Below, one piece after another: positions 16,773 to 26,054 of a DNA stretch of 41,672 nucleotides. The DNA is from Verrucomicrobiia bacterium Tous-C4TDCM (GTDB taxonomy: Bacteria > Verrucomicrobiota > Verrucomicrobiia > Verrucomicrobiales > Akkermansiaceae): NCBI GenBank assembly GCA_002304315.1, contig NEUO01000011.1, positions 1-41,672 on the forward strand, written 5' to 3'. Under the pieces are notes generated by a model that made no database searches, was not told where the DNA came from, and saw only the letters and a list, made by a program, of their open reading frames with translations. The translations under genes were made by a program, and so were the position numbers. Position 1 is the stretch's first letter; each line of letters opens with the position of its first letter.

Positions 16773-16897
16773 CGGCCGTCTATGACCGCCGCACTTTGTA
16801 AACGAAGCCACCCCGGAGTCCGCTCCACCCCTCGGGGTCGAAACAGCCAAGCCGTCACTTCGTTTACAACCAGCGACGGTCATAGACCGACGCTACA
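16768..16897. repeat. 130-bp TGTAGCGG palindromic element, copy 1
   Basis: The ends TGTAGCGGCCGTCTATGACC and the complement of TGTAGCGTCGGTCTATGACC face each other. An inner pair GTAAACGAAG / CTTCGTTTAC makes a nested palindrome. The element starts inside the stop codon of the Wzz-like gene. A second copy of the same length lies at 32204-32334, and a half copy follows at 16949-16993. Confidence 0.75.
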
Positions 16898-16948
16898 TTC
16901 GTAGCCCGTCGAAATCCGCTCAACCCCTTTCCGTCGAACCCACCAACC

Positions 16949-16993
16949 CGTCACTCCGTTTACAGTCAGCGGCAGTCATAGACAGCCGCTACA
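16949..16993. repeat. Half copy of the TGTAGCGG element
   Basis: This stretch, CGTCACTCCGTTTACAGTCA onward to the end GCCGCTACA, aligns with the right half of the element at 16768-16897 with only a few changes. The sequence between the two (16898-16948) is a diverged middle part. The pair probably arose by partial tandem duplication. Confidence 0.65.
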
Positions 16994-17063
16994 GCCGTAA
17001 AAACCCTGACGCACCCGCAGCTTGCGCTTCCCGCCGTCTCGACGACACTCTGCACCGCAGCGC

Positions 17064-18482
17064 ATGCCTGACACCCCACCGGAGCAAACGATTCTGATCG
17101 TTGATCAAGACCACGACTTCCTGGAGTGGGCCACGAAGCATTTGACCGCAAAAGGGGTCCGCATCCTCCGCTGCGACAATGCCGACAATGCGGTGAAGGT
17201 GGTCGAGAAGACCCCGATCGACCTGGTCATCGCCGACATCCAGCTCCAGCCCTACGACGGCCTCGAGCTGATGACCCGCATCCGCCAGACCTCGCCGCAC
17301 ACCCTGGTCATCCTGACCACCGGCTTCCCCAGCACCGGCCAGGTGATCGAGGCCACCCAGCGCGGCGCGCACGACGTGATGCGCAAGGAAGCCCTTCCCT
17401 TCGAGCTCCGCCCGGTGGTCGAAAGCGCCCTCCAGATCGTCGAGGACCGCCGCTCGGCCGAGCAACCGGCCGCCGACATGCCCGCCCTCGACGGCCGCGT
17501 GAAAATCATCGGCGTCTCCCGTGCCTTGCAGGACGTTTTCAAGATCGTCGGCCGAGTCGCCCGCTCCGATGCGCCGGTCCTGGTCACCGGCGAAAGCGGC
17601 ACCGGCAAGGAACTCGTGGCGAAAGCGATCCATGAATATTCGCCGCGCCGTCAGCAGGAACTCATCGCCATCAACTGCGGCGCGATCCCGGAAAACCTCC
17701 TCGAAAGCGAACTCTTCGGCCACGAGAAAGGCTCCTTCACCGGAGCCATCGCCCGCCGCGCCGGCCGCTTCGAGCAGGCCGATGGCGGCACGCTCTTCCT
17801 CGACGAGATCGGCGACATGCCGCTGTCGGTGCAGGTGAAAATGCTGCGCGTCCTGCAGGACGGCAGCTTCTCCCGCGTCGGCTCGAACGAGACGCTCAGC
17901 GCCGACGTCCGCATCGTCACCGCGACCAACAAGGTCCTCTCCACCGAAGTCGCCGCCGGCCGCTTCCGCGAGGACCTTTACTACCGCCTGAACGTCGTCG
18001 AGATCCGCCTTCCTCCGCTGCGCGACCGCGCCGAGGACATCCCGCTGCTCGCCGAGTTCTTCCTCCATCGGATCACCCGCAAGAACGGCATGGCGCGCAT
18101 CCGCCTGTCCGCCGAAGCCATTTCCGCCCTCCAGCAGCACCGCTGGCCGGGCAATGTCCGCGAGCTGGAAAACACCATCGCCCGCGCCTGCGCCCTGGCT
18201 TCCTCCACCGTCCTGCTGCCCGGCGACATCCCGCTGGCCGCCGCGCCGGGATCGGAAAAAGGCGCGATCAAGCAAGCGGTCGACCGCCTGCTCGACACCG
18301 TGCCGGCCGGGGAAAACGCCATCGCCTGGTTTGCCCGCGAACTGGCCGCCTGCGCGCTCGACCGCCACGCCGGTGACCTCAAGGAAGCCGCCTCGGTGCT
18401 CGGCATCGGCACCACCGAGCTGCGCAAGATCCTCGCCGACAGCCCCGCCGGGCTCGCGGAAGCCGGCAAAGCCGATCGCTGA
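17064..18482 (+). CDS. Sigma-54-dependent response regulator (NtrC family)
   Basis: Three domains in 472 residues. A receiver starts [14 protein letters not shown] with the phospho-acceptor Asp58 in [13 protein letters not shown]. An AAA+ sigma-54 activator domain has Walker A GESGTGKE (about 176-183), the sigma-54 contact loop written GSFTGA instead of the standard GAFTGA, Walker [13 protein letters not shown], and [15 protein letters not shown] short C-terminal Fis-type helix-turn-helix follows ([20 protein letters not shown]). It would activate RpoN-dependent promoters on phosphorylation. No partner histidine kinase is in the window. Start MPDTPPEQ chosen because the receiver begins right after it. 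Confidence 0.93.
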   Translation: MPDTPPEQTILIVDQDHDFLEWATKHLTAKGVRILRCDNADNAVKVVEKTPIDLVIADIQLQPYDGLELMTRIRQTSPHTLVILTTGFPSTGQVIEATQRGAHDVMRKEALPFELRPVVESALQIVEDRRSAEQPAADMPALDGRVKIIGVSRALQDVFKIVGRVARSDAPVLVTGESGTGKELVAKAIHEYSPRRQQELIAINCGAIPENLLESELFGHEKGSFTGAIARRAGRFEQADGGTLFLDEIGDMPLSVQVKMLRVLQDGSFSRVGSNETLSADVRIVTATNKVLSTEVAAGRFREDLYYRLNVVEIRLPPLRDRAEDIPLLAEFFLHRITRKNGMARIRLSAEAISALQQHRWPGNVRELENTIARACALASSTVLLPGDIPLAAAPGSEKGAIKQAVDRLLDTVPAGENAIAWFARELAACALDRHAGDLKEAASVLGIGTTELRKILADSPAGLAEAGKADR

Positions 18483-18535
18483 CCGGATCGACTCATCGCT
18501 GGCCAATCCGGCGGCCCCGCGCTAGCTTCCCTCCC

Positions 18536-21112
18536 ATGTTCCGCCGCGCCCTGCTCGCCCTGCCGCTGGCGACCCTTCTCTCCGCGGTTGCCGCGCCGGA
18601 TCCCGCGACGCCGCCGGCTTTCCAAGAGGGGCTCGATGCCTTGTCGGCCAGCCTTTGGGAAATCGCCGCCGTCCGTTTTGAAACCGCCTTGGCAACGCCG
18701 GACCTCGATCCCAAGGCCCGCCCGGAGATCCTGCTCCGCCTCGCCGAGACCCGCATCCGGAACGGCGAGCCGGATGCCGCCTTGAAACTGCTGGCCGATC
18801 CCGCCCTCGCCGCCCTCCCCGAGCTTCCCTTCTGGAAAGCCCAGGCCCTCGCCGCAGCCGGCCAGTTCAACGACGCGCTCGTCCTTCTCGACGAGAAGGC
18901 CACGGCCGCCGACGCCCTGCATTTCCGCGAGGCGCTCTTCACCCGCGCCGCGCTCAAGCGCGCGCTCGGCGACCTGCCCGGCGCCGTCGAGGCCCTCAAC
19001 CTGCTGATCAAGGACCGCAACGCCGCCACCGCCCTGCGCGCCCGGCTTCAGACCGCCGCCATCCTGCTCGATCTGGGCGATGCCGAGAAAGCGCTCACCG
19101 CCACCCCGCCGCCGACCGCCCGGATGACCCCGGTCCAAGCGGTGGAGGCCGATCTCCTGCGCGCCCGTGCCCAGTTGGAAAAAGGCGAGCACCAGGCTGC
19201 CGCCGCCATCTTCGCCGCCCTCCTGCAGAAGGAAGATCCCGCCTTCAAAGCCGTCCAGCACGACGCCGCCGTCGGCCTTGCCCGCGCCCAACTCGCCGCC
19301 GGCAACCGCGAGGCCGCCACCGATGGCCTGCTCGCGTTCATCGAACAGCAACGGACATCGCCCCGGATCGGCCAGGCTTTTCCCGTGCTGCTCGACTGCC
19401 TCGCGAGCAAGCCCACCGCGGACGATGTCATCCTGACCCGCCTCCGCGAATGGTGCCCGCCGCCGCCGCTCAAATCCCCGATCGGCATCACCATGGGCGA
19501 CGATGCCGCATCGGCTTGGCCGACGTCCGCCGCCGAGCCCGACGAACTCGGCACCCAGTCGCTCTATCACCTCGCGCTCGGGCTTCGCCGCGAGGGCTCG
19601 GATGAATCGAAAGCCCGCGCCCGACAGGCCTTGACCCGGCTGAGGATCGAATACCCCGCCCACCCGCTGGCCGAACGCGCCTTGCTCGAAACCAGCCGCT
19701 GGGACCTGGCCGACGGCCGCAAGGAACAAGCCGCCGCCGCCCTCGCCGCTCTCGAAGGCAGCAGCAGCGCGCCCACCCTGCGCGCCGAAGCCTCGCTCTC
19801 CGCCGCCTCTACCGCGTTCACCGCCGGGGACTTCGCACTCGCCGCTGGTGAACTCGAGAAAGCCTCCGCCCTGCTCGACGGCGATGCCCGGCGCGACGTC
19901 TCGCTGAACCAAGCCGTCGCCCGGCTGGCGATGGGTGACCTGCCCGGCTTTCAAACTCTCGCGGCCGCCGGAGCCAAGGACATCAGCCTCGTCATCGACC
20001 TCGCCCTCGAACGCGCGCTTTTCCTCACCTCCCGCCGCGACCCCGGCGCGATGGCCGCGCTCGACCGCTTCATCCTCGACCACCCTTCGCACCCGCGCCT
20101 CCCCGAAGCCCGGCTCGCCGCCGCCCACGCCGCGCTCGATGCCATCCCGCCCGATCCCGCCTTCGCCAAAGCCCAGCTCGACAACCTGTCGGAATCCCAA
20201 GCCGCCGAGCTTTCCCCTGCCACGCTCGCCCTCGCCAAGATCCGCCTGGCCACCCGTGAAAAGCGCCATGCCGATGCCGCCGCGCTTTCTGAGAGCTTCC
20301 TCAAGGCCCTGCCCGAGGACCCCCGCAGCCCCGAGATCCAGTTCGAGCTCGGTCAGGCATTCTTCGAGAATGGCGACTACAACAAGGCCCGCCTGGAGCT
20401 TGAGAAATTCGCCACCGCCCATCCCGAATCCCCCGCCGCCGCGCCCGCCCTGCTGCGCGCCGCCCGCGCTGCCGTGCTGGTGGCCACCCCGGAAGCCAAG
20501 GTCGAAAGCCTGATCCTCTTCGACAAGATCATCGCCGCCAAGGGCGACCTCGCGGATGCCGCCCGGCTGGAAAAAGCCCGCGTGCTCGACCACCCGCAGG
20601 CCGCGAAGGAATTGCTGCCGTGGTTCCAGTCGATGAAGAAGGACCACCCGCTCCGCCTGATCGCCGGGCTTCATCTTTGCGACGCCCTCTACAACAGCGC
20701 CGGCACCGACTCCGGCCCGATGCAGCAGGCACTCGCGATCTACGAAGACCTGCTGGCCGGCTTGGCCGCGGATTCTCCGGAGCGCTTCAAGATCCAGTAT
20801 TACCGAGGCCGGGTGCTCGAGCAATTGCCCGACCCGAAGAACCCGTCGGAGAAGCGGCTGCAGGAGGCGCTCGATGTCTATTTCTCCGTCCTCCAAGCCG
20901 CCGCCAAACAAGCCCCCGCCGATTGGCAATGGGTCGACATGTGCGGCGTCCGGGCGCGCACCCTGTTAGAAAACCAGCAGCGCTGGGAAGCGGCCATCGC
21001 CATCGCCGAGCAGCACGCGAAGCTCCACGGCACCAGCAAGCTCGCCAAAGACGCCGCCGACCGTGCGAAGGTCCTCAAGCTGGAGCACTTCATTTTCGAC
21101 GAAAGCGAGTGA
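18536..21112 (+). CDS. Large exported tetratricopeptide-repeat protein
   Basis: The 858-residue product has a signal peptide (MFRRALLALPLATLLSAVAA) and then an almost continuous array of Ala/Leu-rich helix pairs with TPR spacing, for example FELGQAFFENGDYNKARLEL and EKFATAHPESPAAAPALLRA. Such periplasmic TPR proteins often scaffold envelope complexes. No enzymatic domain is seen. It starts 53 bases after the response regulator gene and may be its co-transcribed partner or target. It ends four bases before the end of the convergent TM2 gene. Confidence 0.82.
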   Translation: MFRRALLALPLATLLSAVAAPDPATPPAFQEGLDALSASLWEIAAVRFETALATPDLDPKARPEILLRLAETRIRNGEPDAALKLLADPALAALPELPFWKAQALAAAGQFNDALVLLDEKATAADALHFREALFTRAALKRALGDLPGAVEALNLLIKDRNAATALRARLQTAAILLDLGDAEKALTATPPPTARMTPVQAVEADLLRARAQLEKGEHQAAAAIFAALLQKEDPAFKAVQHDAAVGLARAQLAAGNREAATDGLLAFIEQQRTSPRIGQAFPVLLDCLASKPTADDVILTRLREWCPPPPLKSPIGITMGDDAASAWPTSAAEPDELGTQSLYHLALGLRREGSDESKARARQALTRLRIEYPAHPLAERALLETSRWDLADGRKEQAAAALAALEGSSSAPTLRAEASLSAASTAFTAGDFALAAGELEKASALLDGDARRDVSLNQAVARLAMGDLPGFQTLAAAGAKDISLVIDLALERALFLTSRRDPGAMAALDRFILDHPSHPRLPEARLAAAHAALDAIPPDPAFAKAQLDNLSESQAAELSPATLALAKIRLATREKRHADAAALSESFLKALPEDPRSPEIQFELGQAFFENGDYNKARLELEKFATAHPESPAAAPALLRAARAAVLVATPEAKVESLILFDKIIAAKGDLADAARLEKARVLDHPQAAKELLPWFQSMKKDHPLRLIAGLHLCDALYNSAGTDSGPMQQALAIYEDLLAGLAADSPERFKIQYYRGRVLEQLPDPKNPSEKRLQEALDVYFSVLQAAAKQAPADWQWVDMCGVRARTLLENQQRWEAAIAIAEQHAKLHGTSKLAKDAADRAKVLKLEHFIFDESE

Positions 21113-21116
21113 CGCC

Positions 21117-21512
21117 TCAGCGTCCCGCATTCCGCTCGTCGATCTGGCCGTTCAGCGTCCAGAAATCATAGAGCCAGCCGATCCCGACCAAGCCGCCGGT
21201 GAACAACCAGAGCAGGCCGGTCCAGATCTTGCCCATGTAGAAGCGGTGGATCCCCAGCGGCCCGATGAAGGTCTGCAAGAGCCACGCGACCGAGTAGTCG
21301 ATCCGCCCGCTTTTGTATTTCTGGGCCGCCGAACGCTCCATCCCGGGGATCAGGAACAGGTCGATGATCCAGCCGACTCCTAACAGCCCGAGCGTGAAAA
21401 ACCAGATCGTCCCGGTGATCGGTCGGCCGAAATAAAACCGGTGCGCGCCGAGGAAGCCGAAGATCCAGAGGAAGTAACCGATCGCCTTGCTGTGCGTTTG
21501 GGGAGCTTGCAT
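21117..21512 (-). CDS. Membrane protein with two TM2 domains
   Basis: The 131-residue product from MQAPQTHSK contains two successive TM2 units. The first reads GYFLWIFGFLGAHRFYFGRP followed by a helix ending GVGWIIDLF. The second reads WLLQTFIGPLGIHRFYMGKI with a helix ending GIGWLYDFW. Each is a pair of helices with the family's G-x-H-R-F-Y turn. A single TM2 unit is the common form; here it is duplicated. Function unknown. Codons upstream of 21512 (MAVRRVPTMLTAD) are an unlikely extension. Confidence 0.88.
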   Translation of the reverse strand: MQAPQTHSKAIGYFLWIFGFLGAHRFYFGRPITGTIWFFTLGLLGVGWIIDLFLIPGMERSAAQKYKSGRIDYSVAWLLQTFIGPLGIHRFYMGKIWTGLLWLFTGGLVGIGWLYDFWTLNGQIDERNAGR

Positions 21513-21584
21513 GTCGGCCGTTAGCATCGTCGGAACGCGCCGCACGGCCATGGAAATTCCGGCCTCAATTTGGAGCGGTGCTCC

Positions 21585-22289
21585 TCACTTCCGCTTGGGC
21601 GGAGCAGGAATCGCGATGGCCTTGGTGAGATCCATCGAAGCCACATCGGCCGCCGCAACCGATGTAACCGAACTATCGACCCTCAGGACGATCCGCTTGC
21701 CATCGATCTCCGGCGAAATGAGAACCGGAGCTTCAGCAGGAGCTTCTGAACTTAGGCCGGTGAAATACAACCAGTCCCCTTTCCATTGTTTGCCCACCGC
21801 GAGAAGCCGGTCGACGTCCACCGCCGCATCCGAAACTTCGAGTTGATCTAACACTCGGGCACCGGTCAGCCCTTTGAACTCATCCTGCTCCGTCGCGATC
21901 TCATCGGAAGGGAAGACTCCATGTTCCTCATCGAATCCATACAGCGCCAATCCGATTTGCCGGACGTTGCTCATGCATTCCGCCCGCTCGGCCTGCATCT
22001 TGCTCTTCAGGATCACCGGCAGCGCGAGACCTGCCAGCACCGCGACCGGGATGATCAGTACCGTGAGGTATCCGGTGATCAGCCCCGCGATCGACATCCC
22101 CCGCCCGGCCAGCGCGCCGTTGGCCTTCTTGATCGCGGAAAGCGCCATATGCCCGGTGATCACCGCGGCGATTCCCGCAATCCCGAAAGTCACGAACCCG
22201 AGCAACCCGCAGATCAAACTGGCGATTGCCAGACCCGAGGCCTTGGGCTTTTGAAAATCCGGCATCGGGGGTTGGTAAGGTGAATTCAT
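21585..22289 (-). CDS. DUF4190-like membrane protein with pseudopilin-like C-terminus
   Basis: The 234-residue product starts MNSPYQPPMPDFQKPKASGL, then has a DUF4190-type pair of helices (LAIASLICGLLGFVTFGIAG and ITGHMALSAIKKANG) and a further helix (GLITGYLTVLIIPVAVLAGL). A segment ECMSNVRQIGLALYGFDEEH resembles the N-terminal helix region of verrucomicrobial and planctomycete pseudopilin-like proteins. The C-terminal half looks like a soluble beta-rich domain. It is divergent from the Dabb gene. Role unknown. Confidence 0.72.
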   Translation of the reverse strand: MNSPYQPPMPDFQKPKASGLAIASLICGLLGFVTFGIAGIAAVITGHMALSAIKKANGALAGRGMSIAGLITGYLTVLIIPVAVLAGLALPVILKSKMQAERAECMSNVRQIGLALYGFDEEHGVFPSDEIATEQDEFKGLTGARVLDQLEVSDAAVDVDRLLAVGKQWKGDWLYFTGLSSEAPAEAPVLISPEIDGKRIVLRVDSSVTSVAAADVASMDLTKAIAIPAPPKRK

Positions 22290-22386
22290 GGAACGCACGC
22301 TGGCCCAACTCCGGCGTCGCTTCAAGCTCCCCGTGCCGACGGACCCGGAGTTTGACAGCCCGCCCCGCGCCCCGGAGCATACCCCC

Positions 22387-22758
22387 ATGTTGAAAAGCAT
22401 CCTCATCACCGTCATGTCCGCCGTCCTTGCCACCGCCGCCGTCGCCGAGAGCGAGTTCCGCCACGTCGTCCTCTTCAAGTTCAAGCCCGGTGCCACCGCC
22501 GAGCAAGTGAAGGAGATCGAGAAAGCCTTCGCCGAACTGCCGTCGAAGATCGACAGCATCAAGGGCTACGAGTGGGGCCCCAGCGAAAGCGTCGAAGGGC
22601 TCAACGACGGCTTTACCCACTGCTTTCTCGTTACCTTTAAAGACAAGGCCGGCCTCGAGGCCTATCTCCCGCATGAGGCCCACAAGGCCTTCGTCGGGAA
22701 GCTCAAGCCGATCCTCGAGAAGGCCCTCGTCTTCGACTACACGGCGAAGAAGGACTGA
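22387..22758 (+). CDS. Dabb-family (stress-responsive A/B barrel) protein, exported
   Basis: The 123-residue product has a signal peptide (MLKSILITVMSAVLATAAVA) followed by a Dabb domain (PF07876): FRHVVLFKFKPGATAEQVKE, FAELPSKIDSIKGYEWGPSE, FTHCFLVTFKDKAGLEAYLP and HEAHKAFVGKLKPILEKALV. The domain forms ferredoxin-like alpha/beta barrels, usually as dimers. Its role is unclear in most bacteria. The start is set by the signal peptide; the upstream frame back to 22288 overlaps the divergent gene's start. Confidence 0.88.
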   Translation: MLKSILITVMSAVLATAAVAESEFRHVVLFKFKPGATAEQVKEIEKAFAELPSKIDSIKGYEWGPSESVEGLNDGFTHCFLVTFKDKAGLEAYLPHEAHKAFVGKLKPILEKALVFDYTAKKD

Positions 22759-22800
22759 GTGTTGAAGGTTATTGGGAATTAAGAAATCAGGAGATTGGGG

Positions 22801-22832
22801 AAAGAAAAACGGGCGGCTTGGAAGCCGCCCGT
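22801..22832 (-). terminator. Intrinsic terminator for the PQQ-propeller gene
   Basis: On the minus strand a perfect 11-bp stem, ACGGGCGGCTT / AAGCCGCCCGT with a two-base centre (22809-22832), is followed directly by a T-rich run (22808 down to 22801). It sits about 40 bases after the PQQ-propeller stop, between convergent genes. The hairpin resembles REP units of related genomes and may be one used as a terminator. A second small palindrome, GTCGCTTTGAAAGCGAC, lies at 22843-22859. Confidence 0.75.
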
Positions 22833-22873
22833 CCATCGTCATGTCGCTTTGAAAGCGACACTCCTATCCGCTC

Positions 22874-24163
22874 TCAGCCCTTCACGTCGAAGCAGAACAG
22901 GAGGTCCTGGTCGCGCAGGTAGAGCTTGCCGCCGATCACGACCGGATGGGTCCAGACCTTGCCGTTGGTGCCCTCGCGCAGCTTGGTCTTACCCGGCATC
23001 GGGAAGCGGCCCTTTTCCTTGAAGCCGTCCGGAGTAGCTTCGACCAGGAAGACCGATCCTTCTTCCTCGTCCATGCAGTAAAGCATCCCGTCGGCATAGT
23101 GGACCGCACCTTTCTGCGAGCCTTCGCCGCGATTGTTCCACTTCTGTTCGCCGGTCTTGAAATCCTGGCAAACCAGGCCACCGCCATCGGAGAATCCGTA
23201 GAGGTAGCCGTCCACCAGCACCACGCCGCCGTGGTGATTCTTCATCACCTTGTTCTCCCAGACTTCCTCCGCCTTGCCACCGTCGATCTTCACCAGCTTG
23301 CTGCCGGCGCCATAGCCGGAAGTAATGTAAACCTTGCCGTCCTCATAGATCGGGGTCGGGATCACCGCGGTCCGCCCCTGCGGCCACTTTGAAGACCACA
23401 GCAGATCTCCCGTCTTCGCATCCACCCCGGCCAGCGTGTTCATGAAGAGCTGGATGTACTGACGCTTGCCCTTCACGTCCGCCGCGACGAGCGATGAATA
23501 CTGCGCGTTATCTTCCAGTCCCTTGCTGCGCCACAACTCCTTGCCGCTCTTTTTGTCAAAGGCCACGATCGCTCCGTCCTTGCCGCCGGGCGTCACGACC
23601 AGTTGGTCGCCGTCAACCAGTGGCGATTCCGAGTAACCCCAGTCCGGAACCTTGCCGCCGAAGTCCTTGACGAAATCCTTGCTCCACTTGCGGACTCCCT
23701 TGTCGGCGGTGAGACAGGTCAGCTCCCCGTTCGCGCTCATCGCATAGACCAGGCCGTCGCTGACCGTCGGTGCCCCGCGCGGACCGCCGCCCCAGCCGGT
23801 GTTGTAGCCCTTCTCCGGATCGACGCCAATCGGAGTCGACCACAGCTCCTTGCCCTTCGCGGCATCCAGGCAGATAATTTCCGCCTTCCCGCCGCGGCTG
23901 CCGGTCAGATAGATCCGGCCCCCGGTGATCGAGGGTGAACTATATCCCTTGCCGGCCTTCTCGAACGACCAAAGGAGCTTCGGCCCATCCGCCGGCCATT
24001 CCTTGATGAGTCCCTTGTCCGGCGATAGCCCGTCACGCGTCGCACCGCGCCAGGTCGGCCAGTCCGCAGCCTTCGCGGCCGGGTCCTGCGCCGGCATCTG
24101 CGGGCTTCCGAATACGAGAGCCAGCGCCGTCAACGCCGGGTAAATCACGGGGGTCGTTTTCAT
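22874..24163 (-). CDS. Exported PQQ-like beta-propeller repeat protein
   Basis: The 429-residue product has a signal peptide (MKTTPVIYPALTALALVFGS, cleaved near PAQ). Repeated blades follow with the W-G-Q-type motif, for example LLWSFEKAGKGYSSPSITGG, GKELWSTPIGVDPEKGYNTG and SGKELWRSKGLEDNAQYSSL. This matches the PQQ-binding-like (outer-membrane BamB-like or quinoprotein dehydrogenase-like) fold. Planctomycetes and Verrucomicrobia carry many such proteins. No dehydrogenase catalytic domain is seen, so enzymatic activity is doubtful. The first ATG at 24175 is rejected in favour of MKTTPV. Confidence 0.88.
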   Translation of the reverse strand: MKTTPVIYPALTALALVFGSPQMPAQDPAAKAADWPTWRGATRDGLSPDKGLIKEWPADGPKLLWSFEKAGKGYSSPSITGGRIYLTGSRGGKAEIICLDAAKGKELWSTPIGVDPEKGYNTGWGGGPRGAPTVSDGLVYAMSANGELTCLTADKGVRKWSKDFVKDFGGKVPDWGYSESPLVDGDQLVVTPGGKDGAIVAFDKKSGKELWRSKGLEDNAQYSSLVAADVKGKRQYIQLFMNTLAGVDAKTGDLLWSSKWPQGRTAVIPTPIYEDGKVYITSGYGAGSKLVKIDGGKAEEVWENKVMKNHHGGVVLVDGYLYGFSDGGGLVCQDFKTGEQKWNNRGEGSQKGAVHYADGMLYCMDEEEGSVFLVEATPDGFKEKGRFPMPGKTKLREGTNGKVWTHPVVIGGKLYLRDQDLLFCFDVKG

Positions 24164-24296
24164 AGTGAGAATCATTGAACACGGGCTACGCAGGGAATCA
24201 GCCTCAAAATTCAGGGAATGCGTGCGACGGGATTCCTTCCTGCATCGGAACCGAAAAGGCGTCCTGCCGATTTTTGAAGCACCACCCGCCGCCGGA

Positions 24297-25010
24297 TCAA
24301 CCGGCTTTCACGGCTAGGCTCCCCAGCAACTCTTCCACCTTGCCTCCGCCCCGACGGTCGCATGCCGCGCGCCAGAATGGGCCAAGCCCGACCCCGGGAT
24401 CCCCGACCACCAAGGCCCGGCGACCGGCCGGCGGACTTGTCCCGACTGAAACATCGCCGGCCTCCCATCCCGTGAGGTCCACCCCGGCCGACTTGAGGCT
24501 GCGGAGGATCACGCCGCCATCGGCCACCCGCACCGGCAAGCGGAACAACGCGCCGCCCGAAGCCGCGAGCGCGAGCGCTCCGAATGGCGAAGCACCATCG
24601 GTCCCGAACAGCACGCCCGCCGCTCCCACCGCCTCCGCATGGCGCGTCAGGGATCCGGCAAACTCCGGGTCGGTCAACTTCGGACACACCACCAGCAGCG
24701 CGTCTTCTTCCAGCGATCGGCAAAAGGCCGCGACCTCGGAGCTTTCCTCAGGAATCCGCGCCAACCCGAGAACCCCACGATGGCGGGAAGGGTCTGCCAG
24801 GGTCTCCAGTTCGCCCGACCGCAGCCGCATCACTTCGAGACCGCTCCATGAAGGAATTTCCCACGGGTGAGCCTCATCAATCACGACACCGGTCACTGCC
24901 CACCATCCCGCCAGCGCCGCCTCAAGCGCCGCCTGTCCCTCGAGCAGCACCCACGGATCACGGCGGATCGCGGCTTGCTCGCGGAGAAGATTTAGCCAGT
25001 CAGGTTCCAC
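24297..25010 (-). CDS. Diverged SpoU/TrmH-family RNA methyltransferase-like protein
   Basis: The 237-residue product has the two-part layout of TrmH/RlmB enzymes: an N-terminal substrate-binding-like part (DPWVLLEGQAALEAALAGWW) and a SPOUT-like C-terminal half. Its three motifs are altered. Motif 1 (usually NxGxxxRxA) is LTDPEFAGSLTRHAEAVGAA. Motif 2 (usually GxEGxGL) is GDPGVGLG. Motif 3 (usually NVSxAxxV) is LLGSLAVKAG. Loss of the motif 1 and motif 3 Asn and the motif 2 Glu suggests loss or change of 2'-O-methyltransferase activity. It still may bind RNA. Confidence 0.65.
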   Translation of the reverse strand: MEPDWLNLLREQAAIRRDPWVLLEGQAALEAALAGWWAVTGVVIDEAHPWEIPSWSGLEVMRLRSGELETLADPSRHRGVLGLARIPEESSEVAAFCRSLEEDALLVVCPKLTDPEFAGSLTRHAEAVGAAGVLFGTDGASPFGALALAASGGALFRLPVRVADGGVILRSLKSAGVDLTGWEAGDVSVGTSPPAGRRALVVGDPGVGLGPFWRAACDRRGGGKVEELLGSLAVKAG

Positions 25011-25106
25011 AGGCGGGGTGGTAGCAGCCGCGGCCGCCGCAGTCCATGCCCGGCCACCTCCCGCATACAGATCGACCGATTCCTTTTCTCATGCTAGACC
25101 CCGGCC

Positions 25107-26030
25107 ATGCGCGTGCTTCTCCTCCTGCTGGTCTCCATCGCGGCGGCAGATCCGCTGCCGCGGGAGATCGTTCCAGAGAAGGCGATTCTCGTCGCCCAGC
25201 CCGACGAGGAGGGTCGCAAGGTCTGGCACACCCGGTTTTTCCGGATCGACTCCGATATCGAGCTCCGCCCGAACGACCTGCTGCGGCTGGCCCAGGTCGC
25301 CGATACCACCGCGACCGCGGTCAAAGCCCACCCCCTGCCACTGTTCGCTCCACCCCAAGGCAGCCGGCCGCGCATCGCCATCCATGCCCGCACTTCTGCC
25401 TATCAGGAAGAAGGAGGGGCGCCCGGAACCGCCGGCATGTATCTCTCGCGCCAGGCACTCGTCCTGATCCAAGGCGACTACCTCGTCCGCTCGCCGGATG
25501 CCGCGCGTTCCCGGCTGGCCCCGCGAAATGACGAAGACCTGGTGGTCCACGAGCTCGTTCATCTTTGCATGCACCGGACGAATGCGAAGCTGCCCCAATG
25601 GCTGATCGAAGGCCTCGCGGAATACTTCGCCAGCGCCCACGCCGGAGCCGGGCGCTTCTCCTTCGGGAACATGGACCAGGTCATCCGCGAGCACCTGCGG
25701 ACCCGTCTCAGCCCGGACGATCCCGGCATCCCACTGGTGCCCGTGGCCGACTTGATTGATCTCGATGGCCGCGGCTGGCTTCACTACCTCAACAGCCTGC
25801 CGGTCGCCGAACGTTACCGGGCCTATGCCACCTCATTGCTGCTGGCGCATCAGCAGCTCCATGGCGGCAAAGAGCGGATCGAAGCGCTCCGACTTGCCCT
25901 TTCCGCGCCCCCTTCCAAACGAATGCCAATCGCTCTGATCGCTCCAGAAACCGCCGCCGCGACCCAGATATCGCTGATTCGCTATTGGAAACCGAAAGGT
26001 CTGACGCTCGAATTCGCACCCGCGAAATGA
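25107..26030 (+). CDS. Putative exported zinc metallopeptidase-like protein
   Basis: The 307-residue product has a short signal (MRVLLLLLVSIAAADP). It carries a gluzincin-type site: H148-E-L-V-H152 in DLVVHELVHLCMH, then LPQWLIEGLAEYFASAH, where Glu168 of the EGLAEYF motif would be the third zinc ligand. This matches peptidase-MA-like / DUF1570-type proteins. Upstream is a strand-rich part (KVWHTRFFRIDSDIELRPND). The substrate is unknown. It is divergent from the SpoU-like gene, with 96 bases between starts. Confidence 0.75.
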   Translation: MRVLLLLLVSIAAADPLPREIVPEKAILVAQPDEEGRKVWHTRFFRIDSDIELRPNDLLRLAQVADTTATAVKAHPLPLFAPPQGSRPRIAIHARTSAYQEEGGAPGTAGMYLSRQALVLIQGDYLVRSPDAARSRLAPRNDEDLVVHELVHLCMHRTNAKLPQWLIEGLAEYFASAHAGAGRFSFGNMDQVIREHLRTRLSPDDPGIPLVPVADLIDLDGRGWLHYLNSLPVAERYRAYATSLLLAHQQLHGGKERIEALRLALSAPPSKRMPIALIAPETAAATQISLIRYWKPKGLTLEFAPAK

Positions 26031-26054
26031 ACTCAAGTCGCTGATTATTAAATC

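Noticed and set aside
15301-16993. A CRISPR array in the repeat-rich stretch
   Set aside because: Repeats are inverted, of several kinds and unevenly spaced; there are no regular spacers and no cas genes.
17981-20929. A 982-codon open frame on the minus strand opposite the TPR gene
   Set aside because: It is antisense to a well-supported exported TPR protein and its product is a Gly/Glu/Arg-rich string with no domain. High GC content makes such long antisense frames common.
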